Source: Sinohyriopsis cumingii
Lineage: Eukaryota > Mollusca > Bivalvia > Unionida > Unionidae
NCBI GenBank assembly: GCA_028554795.2
Contig: CM068841.1
Location: forward strand, 26,717,308 to 26,781,307
DNA length: 64,000 nucleotides
Direction of reading: 5' to 3'
Within the stretch, counting starts at the first letter, position 1; every line of letters starts with the position of its first letter. Positions 48,725 to 58,413 of the stretch are shown one piece after another. The translations under genes and the position numbers were made by a program. Under the pieces are notes generated by a model. It was not told the origin of the DNA, made no database searches, and saw nothing but the letters and a program-made list of their open reading frames with translations.

Positions 48725-48905
48725 GACGGTCTAGGGACTAGGGAACTTCCATGTTAAAAAGGGTATATCCACTCTGGGGACTATGTAATTTAACATGGGA
48801 GAAAGAAAAAAAATATCCATTCTAGGGACAAGGGGAATTTAACATGGGAGAAAGAAAAAAAACTATTCACTCTAGGGAGAAGGGAAATTGAACATGGGGA
48901 ATAAA
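48725..48905. repeat. Left-end tandem repeat of element 2, 50-bp unit
   Basis: Three units with TCTRGGGA at 48772, 48821 and 48871 (period 50), each followed by AATTTAACATGGGAGAAAGA-type text. Weaker relatives (GGACTAGGG) flank them from about 48731 to 48930. Position at the outer edge of the element parallels the end arrays of element 1, although the sequence is unrelated. Confidence 0.75.
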
Positions 48906-48942
48906 TCGTGGGACTGTCTTGGGACTAGGGGAAATGGAACAG

Positions 48943-48974
48943 GGTCGGGACCCTATTTTAATAAGGTCCCGACC
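48943..48974. repeat. Perfect 10-bp hairpin at the element end
   Basis: GGTCGGGACC (48943-48952) and GGTCCCGACC (48965-48974) pair perfectly around a 12-nt AT-rich loop. It could be a terminal structure of the element, or a transcription or replication signal. No homologue is seen in element 1. Confidence 0.7.
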
Positions 48975-49076
48975 TGATGGGTCTATGAAAATGGAACAGG
49001 CGAAAATTGAAACAGGGAGGGGTCTCTATTTTTTTATTATTTTTTTAAACAAAAAAATAAAAAAAGGGGTAGGCAA

Positions 49077-49125
49077 TTGAAAGTCAAGATCTTTTCGAGA
49101 GATAGGAATGGCCCTGAAAAGGGCC
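49077..49125 (-). terminator. Histone-type 3' processing hairpin (minus strand)
   Basis: On the minus strand, GGCCCTTTTCAGGGCC (49125-49110) starts 12 nt after the stop of the minus-strand ORF and has the flanks CCAAA before and ATTCC after. It is followed by TCTCTCGAAAAGATC and then TTTCAATTGCC. The core sequence is identical to the hairpin at 50191 and fits the histone mRNA consensus (6-bp stem, TTTC loop). Confidence 0.8.
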
Positions 49126-49137
49126 TTTGGTTTTATG

Positions 49138-49383
49138 TTAATATACCCTTAACATAAAGGGCATCTGTGACATCTTCTTCTTGACCTTAGGCTGTGCCTG
49201 ACTGCAGGACCATAGATTAAGACTCTTTTGAGGCATCCTTGATGCTCCACATAAGATTCTTCGCATCCACAGGCTGGTGTCTGTCCTGTGGATAACTGTC
49301 CAGTTGGATCGGACATACATTGATATGTCCGTCCGGAACATCATCGAAGACACAAGCGTTGAAGATTGTACATCGGTCCACAT
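49138..49383 (-). CDS. Small ORF with histone-type 3' end
   Basis: An 81-codon frame starts at ATG 49383, about 50 nt downstream of a minus-strand TATA box (TATAAATAAG, about 49428-49437), and ends in TAA 12 nt before a histone-type hairpin. The product is Met/Ser/Arg-rich with a basic patch (QPKVKKKM) near the C terminus, and no family is recognised. Placement of promoter and 3' signal at the expected distances on both sides supports a real gene, although possible frameshifts inside cannot be excluded. It is divergently paired with the gene starting at 49604. Confidence 0.5.
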   Translation of the reverse strand: MWTDVQSSTLVSSMMFRTDISMYVRSNWTVIHRTDTSLWMRRILCGASRMPQKSLNLWSCSQAQPKVKKKMSQMPFMLRVY

Positions 49384-49424
49384 GTTGGGGTGCTGAGTAA
49401 CAGGTGAAGGAATGCAGTGAACTG

Positions 49425-49603
49425 TACTTATTTATAGGGGGAGGAAGGATTGAAACGGATTGAGTTTGTTGACCAATCCAAACACGCGTTACAAAATTCA
49501 GTCAGCCCACGTCCAATCCGAAGAGAGCAGTCTGTGACGTCACATAGTCTATATAGATTCGCTAGCGCCTGTGCGTAGTCAATCTAAGCGACAGTTTTTC
49601 AAC
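49425..49603. promoter_or_regulatory. Divergent promoter with CCAAT, CRE and two TATA boxes
   Basis: Minus side: TATAAATA at about 49430-49436, upstream of ATG 49383. Plus side: TCTATATAGA (49548-49557), about 50 nt upstream of ATG 49604. In between lie a palindromic CRE (TGACGTCA, 49535-49542), two CCAAT boxes (49473 and 49513) and ACGGATTGA (49455-49463), the motif repeated in the 117-bp array of element 1. CCAAT and TATA in a divergent arrangement with histone-type 3' ends recall histone gene pairs; regulation in S phase is an inference. Confidence 0.65.
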
Positions 49604-50168
49604 ATGACGGAAACTCAGAAAACGATCAGTTTGGGTGCACTGATGGTGGAGACTACCCAAGGGAACCCAGACTTACTTTCAGAAGAGGTGAATTGGGATT
49701 TTGTGGATTTTTTTACCTTGCAAGAATTTGTTCCTGAACCTTCGTCACCTTCTCCTTCATTACCGCACATGGAAAATTTTAGACAGAGACAGAAAGAAGA
49801 ATTGGAGAAATTTATACAACAGCAAAAGGAAGCGGAACAAGCTTTTCTCCTACAGCAACAGCAGCAAGAAGAAGAGGTAAGAAAAAAACAACAAGAAGAA
49901 GACGCAGCAGCAAAGAAACAAGGGTGTCAAAATCAAACGGTCACGGTACTGTTAGACATTTTAGTTAAGAAGTCTGAAACAGATGTATCAGACTTCTTTA
50001 TTACGGCCGAAGAGAATACGACCTTCCCAAGCTAAACACTCCAACCCTGTGACTACGCCTACTGCACCATCCTTAGTGATTTCAACGAAATCATCATCAA
50101 CAGTACGCAGTCCAGAAGTAGGCCTTGGCCATGGCAAAGGCTTAAGACAGTTAAAGTTGATTGTTTAA
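49604..50168 (+). pseudogene. Gln/Glu-rich coiled-coil protein gene with histone-type 3' end
   Basis: The ATG at 49604 (consistent with the TATA box at 49548) opens 143 codons: an acidic N-terminal half with Pro/Ser (about residues 45-55), then a long Gln/Glu/Lys stretch (RQRQKEELEKFIQQQKEAEQ and after) predicted to be a coiled coil, ending at TAA 50035. In another frame the sequence stays open from 49983 to TAA 50166-50168 with RPKRIRPSQ and a Ser/Thr/Pro-rich basic tail. That second stop lies 22 nt before the histone-type hairpin, so I infer a frameshift near 50000 and this longer C terminus as original. No family is recognised. Counterparts with basic tails in element 1 end the same way. 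Confidence 0.55.
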
Positions 50169-50190
50169 ACTCACCCCTTACACCAAAAAA

Positions 50191-50245
50191 GGCCCTTTTC
50201 AGGGCCATCCACGTCTCTCGAAAAGAGATATGCTTTCAATTGCCA
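50191..50245 (+). terminator. Histone-type 3' processing hairpin
   Basis: GGCCCTTTTCAGGGCC at 50191-50206 is preceded by ACACCAAAAAA and followed by ATCCACG. TCTCTCGAAAAGAGA (50214-50228) follows 7 nt later, and then TTTCAATTGCC (50234-50244). The core matches the replication-dependent histone consensus, and the purine box is where U7 snRNA would pair. This is the best-preserved of the four copies. Confidence 0.85.
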
Positions 50246-50357
50246 ATAACTAATAAAAACCATTTTACCCAATAGTACCTGTCTGTGTATGAGTGTGCGT
50301 GAGTGTAGGTTCTTATTTTAAAATCAAAACCCAAAGACACTTACCTTTTATAATTAA

Positions 50358-50363
50358 TTTATT
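50358..50363 (-). terminator. Conventional poly(A) signal of the zinc-knuckle gene
   Basis: AATAAA on the minus strand, about 60 nt after the TAA at 50425-50423. No histone-type hairpin follows this gene, so the element uses two kinds of 3' end. Confidence 0.6.
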
Positions 50364-50422
50364 CTTTTATAAATATTTACAATTCACAATTCACAACAGA
50401 GCACTTTAAAAAGTTCATAGAC

Positions 50423-50879
50423 TTATTCTGTCTCATTGTTCACTCTCTGTTTTTTTAATTTCTTCACCGTCATAGTCTTTTCCTCCTCTTCCTCTTCACT
50501 TTCTTCCCTTCTTTTCTTCTCCTGTTTCTTTTTCTTCACCTGTCTGTTTTCTTCCTCTTCTTCTTCCTCTTCCTCTGAAGAATCCCTCTCTTCTTCTGAC
50601 TCCTCTTGTTTCTTTTTTGGGCAGTCTGGTGACCAATGTCCTTTTTCTTGACAATAATAACAGGTATCTTGACTTTTGTCTCTTCTAACCCCTTTTTTTT
50701 CTTTTTTGACGGTCTGGACACTCTGAAGACCAATGCCCTTTCTTCTGACAGATATAGCAAGTATCTTGACTTTTATCTTGAAAGGAAGGAGAGTAGTCCC
50801 TCGGCTGGTCTGAAGAGAATTTTCTAATGACCCCTCGCAAAGCTCTGATGAAACGTTCGATCTTGGTAGTCTCTTCCAT
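50423..50879 (-). pseudogene. Two-zinc-knuckle (CCHC) protein gene, one frameshift
   Basis: Start chosen at ATG 50879 (MEETTK), about 55 nt below a minus-strand TATA box. The upstream in-frame ATG at 50927 lies too close to the TATA box. After about 45 residues comes CYICQKKGHWSSEC (C-x2-C-x4-H-x4-C). In the frame reached by removing one A of an A8 tract (50686-50693) a second knuckle, CYYCQEKGHWSPDC, follows, then a long Glu/Ser/Lys-rich acidic-basic tail to TAA 50423. In the present frame the protein stops after KRKKRG. CCHC knuckles bind single-stranded nucleic acid; the role in the element is unknown (packaging or replication are possible). It diverges from the polymerase gene. Confidence 0.7.
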
Positions 50880-50929
50880 TGTTGTGCTCAGTTTGAGAGT
50901 GAAATGAATAGTGAAAGGACAAGACACAT

Positions 50930-51012
50930 ACCCTTTATATACGCTGGTCTGCTATGACTATAAATTAATCCATGGTGTTTAAACTTTAGTCATTTGACTT
51001 TTTGCTATCGAG
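50930..51012. promoter_or_regulatory. Divergent promoter between zinc-knuckle and PolB genes
   Basis: The minus-strand TATA GTATATAAAG (50942-50933) serves the zinc-knuckle gene, and the plus-strand TATAAAT (50959-50965) lies 48 nt upstream of the PolB ATG at 51013. The compact back-to-back layout is typical of a small viral genome. No CCAAT box or CRE is seen here, unlike in the other divergent promoter. Confidence 0.55.
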
Positions 51013-54000
51013 ATGAAATGATCCAATTCATTTGAGAAGAAAGAAGAAGAAAGTAAGAGGCAGAAACGTGATCTATCGCCTCGTACTAGGGCTGAAGTCT
51101 TGGCACAAATTCATGCCAGTGATTTTGAAGAGGACATGAGTGAACCAGAATCCAAACCCTCTAAACAAAGTTTACCACCCTTAGTCAACCCTGAAAAGTA
51201 CTATGACATTCGAGAGACGGAAAAGCGTCCCTCTAGAAAATTTAGAACTACGGCTTACAAATACACAGTGAAGTTTAAAGATTTCAAGTCTGAAGTACTG
51301 TTAGAGAAAGCAAAAGGGTTCATCACCGACATGTGGGATTCTTTGCTCACCACACTCAAGCGACAATGTCAACCCAAAGAAGATGATCGCTTGAGACTTT
51401 CCATACAACATGATGGCTTGAAATCCCCTGTTTGGATCGAGTTTAGCAGCCCTGCAGAATTGACCACTTCCAAAGTCATGGACAAGATTCAACACGTGCA
51501 ACAATCTAATGACCAGTTTGACATCACCGATGGAAAAGCCACACTGGACATGACCCACGTCTCTCCTCCTCAAGGGACCGGGCAATGCAGAAAGACCTTA
51601 TTGGTCAACAACCTTCGCATTACCAAAACAAGTCTTGTCCAAATTAACAATTTTCAAGACCACATGTGTTTAGCCCGAGCCATCGTGGTGGGATGAACCT
51701 ATGCCGACAAGAACGACACGGTAGAATGGAAAAGAGCCTGGGAGAACATTCGAAAATCGAACCGAGCCAAACAACGAAATGAAGCAGAACTTCTGTTACA
51801 ACAAGCATGCCTGTCCAAAGACACATCCTGTGGCATTCCTGAGATGCAAAAATTGCAAGATGCCCTAGCTCCACGATACACCTTGAAAGTGCACCCTCAA
51901 GAAGTGCGCGGGTCTCTGTTGTTTCGAGGGAAAGACTTTAAGGATGGAAAATACATTCACCTCTATCATCACGATGACCATTTCGATACCATTACCACTA
52001 TCACTGGATTCCTGGGATACAAATATTACTGTGAGAAATGTGACTTATGATGGTTATAATAATCGAGAGCAACACAAACATTGTGGATCGAAATGCTCAG
52101 GATGTTTGGCCTCTCAACCCTGTCTGAGCGAAGGGCAAGAACCAGTGCATTGTCCTGCTTGTCTGCGCACATTTGTCAGCCCTGCCTGTTACCAACAACA
52201 TCTGAAGATGCAAGGTTCACAGAAGAAATGTGCTTGTCAACTCCTGAGATTGTGCCCAATGTGTGGACAAGGTCTATGTATCAACAGTACCAAGGCACAC
52301 GTATGTTCAGGAAAGAAAAAATGTCACATTTGTCACTGCATTGTGGACTTGGAACACCAATGCTACATACAAAAATACCAATCCCAACCAGAGAAAGAGG
52401 ATGGTCACAAGAAGAAGAAAGGCAATTTCATCTTTTTCGATTTCGAATGCATGCAAGAGACCAGTATTCACATTCCTAATTTCTGCGTGGCTCATCGAGC
52501 GTGCGAGAAGTGATTCAAGAACCTATCTTGAGTTATTGCCCTCACTGCAGTAAGATTCCTGGAGGGCGTGAAAAAATCTTTCAAGGACTGAACACACTAG
52601 CCGATTTCACACAATGGGTCTTAGACCCCATCGACAAGACGTGGAGCCAAGAGGACATCGAACATTATTATGGAGATTGTCATCACCATGCCACGGTGAT
52701 GGCTCACAATTTCTCCGGATACGATGGACAGTTTCTTTTGAGATGTTATACGGAACGTGGCATCGAGCGTCCTAAAATCACTTTGAACGGAGCCAAAATC
52801 ATTTTCATGCAAGTGGGACAAGTGCAGTTTAAAGATTCGATGAGCTACTTAGCCATGCCTTTGAGTCGAATGCCTAAAATGTTTGGAATGACAGAAATGG
52901 CTAAAGGGTACTTTCCACACTTTTTCAATACAGAAGCCAATCAACACGCCGTTCTACCCCATTTGCCTCAGGCTCACTATTACGACCCTGACAACATGCG
53001 TACTGAACGAGAAACTTTCTACGCTTGGTACCAGGCTCACGCCTCCGACCCTTTCGACTTTCAGGAAGAAATGCTAAAGTATCGTCGTTCCGACATGGAC
53101 ATTTTACGGCGATGCTGTGGAAAATTTCGAGAACTGTTCATGGAACACGGAGGGGTTGATCATTTAAAAGAGGCTTGCACCATTGCCAAAGCGTGTTCCT
53201 TAGTCTACCGACAATGATTCATGCTTGAAAACACTGTGGCTGTCATCAGTCCTCAAACGACCAACTATGTCAAACGTCAATACTCGGTCAAAGCCCCATG
53301 CTGGTTGCATTACTTGTGCGACAAGGAAGACAAATGGATTCAGCATGCCCGCAACGGACAGGGCGAAAGATCATCGGAATGCATTCGGTCAATGGCTGGG
53401 ACTTAGAAAACCCCAAGATCATGTACGAGTTTAACGGTTGCTTATTTCACGGATGTCCCGTCTGTTACCCTGACCGCGGCACTAAAAATCAGTTCTTACA
53501 ACGAACCATGGAAGACTTGTACCAGGCCATTTGTCAGCCACGCCTAAAGTTAGAACAGGAAGGATCCAAGTGGTGGAAATGTGGGAACACAAATACAATC
53601 ACCGTTTGAACACCGATCCTGAGTTTAAACGCCTCATGGAAAGTTACCAGTTCATGGACCCCCTGAACCCAAGTAATAGTTTGTACGGAGGAAGGACCAA
53701 TGCCACCTGTTTGCTGTACCAAGCTGACGAAGAGAAAGGAGAAGAAATCAAATACTTGGACGTGTGTTCACTGTATCCCTATGTGTGCAAATATTGTTGC
53801 TTTCCTGCAGGGCACCCACAATTGTTCACCGAACACATCGACCTAAAAAACAATCGACAATACGAAGGCTTGATCAAGTGCAAAGTTTTGCCTCCCACGA
53901 ACCTATACCATCCCGTCTTACCTCGCCATTGCCAAGGCAAACTTGTGTTTCCTTTGTGCCGTACTTGTGCTGAAACGTGCAACCAAGATCAACCTTGTCA

Positions 54001-55048
54001 TCACACCCAGGAAGAACGGGCCTTGACGGGGACATGGGTCAGCGTAGAATTGTTCAAAGCTCTGAACATGGGATACCAACTGTTAGAAGTGTACGAAATT
54101 TGCCACTTTCCCAAGACACAATAATTCCACAAGGGTGACCCCACGCAGAAAGGCATTTTCGCAGACTACGTGGATGCCTTTTTGAAACTGAGCAAGAAGC
54201 CAGTGGCTATCTGTCCTGGTGTCACACTCCCGAAGACCAAAAGACATTCAGAGAGAAATTCTGGGCACAAGAAGGCATTACTTTAAATCACATTGAGAAA
54301 AACGAAGGCAGGCGATCGTTTGCCAAAGTGATGTTAAATTGCTTGTGGGGTAAAATGGCACAATGACCGTGTTTACCCAAGACGGAGTATTTGACCGAAC
54401 CTTCCCGCTACTTTCAGATGATTCACGACAAAGCCAAATTCATGAAACACGTGGACGTCGTTCGTGAGGATTTGATCTTGGTGAATTACGAAGAAGATCT
54501 GAACTTTGTAGAAGATGACCCCTTTGGAAATGTCATCATTGCAGCTTACATGACAGCTCATGCTCGCTTAAAATTGTACGAAGCTTTAGAACTGTTAGGG
54601 GAACGTGTCTTGTACTTTGACATGGACAGTTGCATTTATATCGATCACCCGAGTCAACAGCACCCTGACATCGAAGGAGACCGTTTAGGAGCCTGGACAG
54701 ACAAGCACCCCGATGACAAGATTCTAAGTTTCGTTAGTGGTGGTCCCAAAAATTACGGCTACGAATACTGGGACAAACAAGGAGAAGTGCACACGAAGTG
54801 TAAAGTGAAAGGACTTACTCTGAATTATCGTACCAGTCGAGTGGTCAACTTTGGCATATTGAAAGAAGCCTTGCAGTCTAGAGAAAGTGACCACCTATCA
54901 ACCCAACAAGATTGTACGTTTACCCACACACCACATCGTCAGTCGACCCTTGGAAAAAGTCTATCAAATCGTGTAGCAGAAGCGAGTGCGGCTTCCCACC
55001 CACTTTACTTTGCCGTATGGACATGTCGGTATAAAACATTGGTTGTAA
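51013..55048 (+). pseudogene. Protein-primed DNA polymerase B (Polinton/adintovirus type), broken copy 2
   Basis: About 1,345 codons from ATG 51013 to TAA 55046-55048, the better-preserved copy. Order: charged N-terminal region; CLARAIVVG-type segment (51663-51693); Cys-rich zinc region beginning CEKC (52030-52350); Exo I FFDFECMQ (about 52433, canonical DxE); Exo II AHNFSGYDGQF (52703); Exo III KYRRSDMDIL (about 53075); Pol A LDVCSLYPYVCKY (53755); Pol B KVMLNCLWGKM (54325); Pol C YFDMDSCIYI (54612, Met for the usual Thr); thumb SGGPKNYGYEY (about 54738). Stops at 51019, 51694, 53215 and 54364 are all TGA where copy 1 keeps CGA. Frameshifts lie near 52045, 52510, 53370, 53590, 54120-54390 and 54890. 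No function is expected now. Confidence 0.92.
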
Positions 55049-55071
55049 GAGGATAGCCACCCACCAGAAGG

Positions 55072-55455
55072 ATGACTTCGCCGCAGCAAGAATCGAGTGA
55101 GAAATCCAGTGAGAACTCCAAGTTCAAACCCTACCATTTTCCAGTCTTCTTACCTGACTATTGTGATTGTGCCCGTCGATTGGACACGTTTCAAAAATGG
55201 CCTACGGATAGGGAAGGATTACCTTCTTCGTATGTTTTAGCTAGAACAGGATTTGTCTACTTCGGACCCGAGTCAGGATTGGGATACGAAGTACAGTGTT
55301 TCGCTTGCGGACTGAAGTTACGAATGGATCTATGTATCTACAAAGATTCAGCTATTCTGGAACATACTTGATGGTCTCCGCACTGCCCTTACCTTTCAAT
55401 GGCCTTTCCACCCATTAAACTACGGTACAATTATGACGGTACCTTCCAAAACTAG
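55072..55455 (+). pseudogene. BIR-domain (IAP-type) protein gene
   Basis: The ATG is 23 nt after the polymerase stop. The product has one BIR near its middle: RRLDTFQKWP opening, GFVYFGPESG, then CFACG and EH, and after an in-frame TGA (55369-55371) WSPHCPYL. Zinc ligands in the pattern C-x2-C, His, x6, Cys are all present; the C-to-H spacing of 18 residues is two longer than usual. The TGA sits where many BIRs have Arg, so CGA to TGA decay is likely. The frame continues to TAG 55453. BIR proteins inhibit caspases or act in division; in a virus-like element an anti-apoptotic role is the obvious guess. No RING domain follows. Confidence 0.82.
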
Positions 55456-55459
55456 ACGT

Positions 55460-56045
55460 AAACACATTGCATCCTATTTCATTGTTGTTTCTTTTCCACA
55501 TAATAGCTTATTTTTTATAAAATGTTAAACTTTACTAATCTTTTTTCAAGATCACTTTAGTTTGCAAAAATATATCTTGTCATTTATTGGCATTCTACAT
55601 TGAATTTTGTAAACTAGCTATAAACCTGACCTAATTACTCAACTTAACTGCTGACAGAAACAGTCTACAGTAAATGTATTTCATTTCTATAGCTCGATGG
55701 ATAAACATTACATCTTTTAAAGCTGTGCACAGAATAGGCCGACATATCACGAGTCAGGAAAACATGGGGGTGGTATCCCCTGTGTCCAAAATTAATATCA
55801 TTTTGAATAGAATATTCTAGTGACAATTGCCTCTTTTCAAATGGTAAGCATTGCTTTTTTTATTTTCATCAATCTGTCAAATTCGGTATGCATTTTGCTT
55901 TAATATTTGAGATGGAAACCTTAGGTGCATAGAAATGTCAGACAGCATTGTACATCATGGATGGTGTCCAACATACTTTTATGATCATAAAACAAAATCC
56001 CATTTTTTAGTTATGGCCACTGATTTAAAAAATATTCATCCAAGC
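55460..56045. other. Non-coding stretch after element 2
   Basis: No ORF, no repeat matching the left end of element 2. It may contain the lost right end of the element; the boundary is not visible. Confidence 0.4.
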
Positions 56046-56049
56046 TAAA

Positions 56050-57013
56050 TATAATAATAATAATAATGAGGACTTTGTATAGCGCCTAATCTTTAGAAGC
56101 TCTAAGCGCTTTGCAACATTAGACAACATAAAAACATACACAATGATATGATTACAAAAACAAACACCATGAAATTAGAAAACATAAAAAACATGCTGAG
56201 AATATTTAAGGTAGTTAACATTATTAAGTCATTAAGTTTGTTTTTGTAGTCAGAATAAGTAGTTTTGAGAGCACTCTTGAATGGGATCACTGCGTCTTTG
56301 TGTCTAAGTTCAGTGGGCAATTCATTCCATGTTGCTGGGCCCTGGTATGCAAAAGAATGCTGTCCATGTGACTTTGTTTTCATAGTGAGAATAATGAGTA
56401 TATGATTGTCGGAAGAGGAGTGTAAGTATCTTGCTTGTGTGTACACATAGGTGAGGTCGGATAGGTATGTTGGACTAGAGTCTGTCAGTGAAACGTAGCA
56501 CAGAGAACTAATGTTGTGTTTGATTCTGGATCGAATGGATAGCCAGTGTTGGGTACAGAGCAGCGGGGAGGTGTGCTCTGATTGTGGTACTCTAAGTATG
56601 ATCCAAGCAGCTATGTTTTGAACTTTTTGAAGTCTCTGCAGTAGATATTAAGATGAACCAGACAGAATTGAGTTACCATAGTCCAGTCTTGAAAGCAGTA
56701 ATGAACACACAAGTGTTTTAGTGGCATCAACTGAAAGATATCTGAGAATGGAGCTGATGCGTCTCAGCTCAAGATACGCAGCCTTGCATATGTTCATGAC
56801 ATGTTGGTGCAATGTGAGAGTACTGTCCAGAGTAACACCTAGGTTTTGTACTGATTGTGTGAATTTAATGTTGGTGTTGCTGATATTTATTGTGTGAGGT
56901 AAAGGATGTGAATGAGAAAGTCTTTGATAAGTAAGTATGGCTTGATTTAAATTGTGTTTTTCATGTGACTTGCCAGAGATTTTTAAATGAATTGATAAAG
57001 TAACTTGAGACAC
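56050..57013 (-). mobile_element. CR1/L2-type LINE, 5'-truncated
   Basis: Minus-strand frames read the end of the RT protein: VQNLGVTLDSTLTLHQHV, AYLELRRISSILRYLSVDA, LLSRLDYGNS, then in a second frame VYTQARYLHSSSDN, FAYQGPATWNELPTELRH and FKSALKT. This order is typical of CR1/L2 RT C-terminal halves. The 3' end has the characteristic AGCGCTT/TAGGCGCTATACAA hairpin and an ATT microsatellite (about 56050-56066). The endonuclease and RT core are absent because of 5' truncation near 57013. At least one frameshift is present. Confidence 0.82.
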
Positions 57014-57019
57014 ATTTCA

Positions 57020-58400
57020 AAGTACATGTTTTAAAAATATTCCATTGATTATTGCTGGCATTTAGAAAAATGCAATGCATCCTTTGTTGTGAAACTTATT
57101 TTAAAACATTGTATTACTCATGCAGAAGCCTGCTTGAAAACTAATGGCAAAGCAAAGGCAAATGGAATGGAAGAGACCATATCAGAGACCCTCAAATATG
57201 CACCCAACCAATGCAGAATGATAAAAAACAAGGTAATCCAAATGACTCTTATTTCATCAATATTGGATTCAGTTTCGTCTTTTAAAGCATAGTATTTGCA
57301 AAGCGGATGCATTTCTAAACTGATAACAAAATCAGCTTATCCTATTGCCCAGGACTATCAGAGCTAGAGTCCAGCTAACTACAATATGCATATATCTTGT
57401 CTGATCGGACAAGTGCCTCCATTTGGAATTTTTATTCACATGAAATATTTGGATGAAATAAATTCATCTTTGTGCAAATTGATTGCACCATCCACTTGCC
57501 AGAAATGACAAGTAAGTGCAAAGTTATCTTGTATCATGGCTTAACGATAGTAAGGGAAGCACAAGTGCAGTGAAGAAAATTTCATACATTTTTATAATGC
57601 TGATTAACATGACTTCTGCATATGTAACTAGTGCTGAGATGATATGACTTTATTTAAGCATTACAATTTTGTTTTAATTTGCAGGTGCCTGAGCAGAAGA
57701 AGTAATAGATAAACTTTACAGTGGAGTTGGAGACTGATTCTGATTCATAATCTTAATTAAATCTAGAAAATAAACATTAAAGTCATATTAAAATATCTGT
57801 TGTATTGTTTCCTTCTTTCATTTTTCTCTTAAAAACAAATGTCTGAACCTTTAGTCTGTAAATTCAGTGGATTCCTTATCAGCCCATCTACTTTTACTTT
57901 ACACCATGCTACTTTAAAAAAAAAATGAATTATCCCCATTGGGGTAGGTCCCCCCAACCCCCCACCCTACTTTGTCAACTTACCTGCCACATTTAAATCT
58001 AATGGAAGGCCCTGCTGTAAAGCCTGTTAGTAAAACTACCCAACAAGAGGATTTCATACATTTGCAACTCCTAGATGGATGGTAATGTTTTCATTTTTGT
58101 AATGTAGATTTGGACATTCTTGCCACCAGTATGGAATATGTGTTTCAGAAACACAAGCAGCTTTCATCAGATTTGCATATAGGTTTTATATGTTGTGAGT
58201 ATGTTGTAGGAAGTTTTTTTAAATAACATCATATGAGATGATGCCAGTGGAAATGGCAGAAAAGTGTCTGTATTGTTCACCAACTACACCTTGTTCTTAC
58301 AAAATGTGGCTGTTACACATTCCCATGATGATGTCACTGACAGCCATCAGTGAGGAATGCCCCAACAAGCATAATACAAATTGCTTCCATTGTAATTGTT
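57020..58400. other. Gene-free stretch
   Basis: No domain-bearing ORF. A possible splice acceptor (TTTAATTTGCAGGTGCC, about 57673-57689) is followed by a short open run and a stop, which is too little to call an exon. C-rich run at about 57950-57966. Confidence 0.4.
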
Positions 58401-58413
58401 ACAATTCCATTCT

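Larger units (their letters stand above)
48695..55460. mobile_element. Element 2: decayed protein-primed PolB element with BIR gene
   Basis: Order: left tandem repeat and hairpin; a small minus-strand gene with a histone-type 3' end; a divergent promoter; a plus-strand Gln-rich gene with a histone-type 3' end; a minus-strand zinc-knuckle gene; a second divergent promoter; PolB; and BIR. The polymerase is closely alignable with that of element 1, but the accessory genes, their order and the end repeats differ, so these are two subtypes of one family. I see no right-hand repeat matching the left end; the copy seems truncated after the BIR gene. No integrase or recognisable capsid gene is present. 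Confidence 0.75.

Noticed and set aside
50685..50760. Programmed ribosomal frameshift in the zinc-knuckle gene
   Set aside because: The frame needed for the second knuckle is not the -1 frame that a slippery A7 site would give. No downstream pseudoknot is evident, and the rest of the element is full of random indels, so a homopolymer indel is simpler.
48695..55460. Complete Polinton or adintovirus genome
   Set aside because: No integrase, packaging ATPase, protease or capsid gene could be recognised; only the polymerase type supports the relationship.
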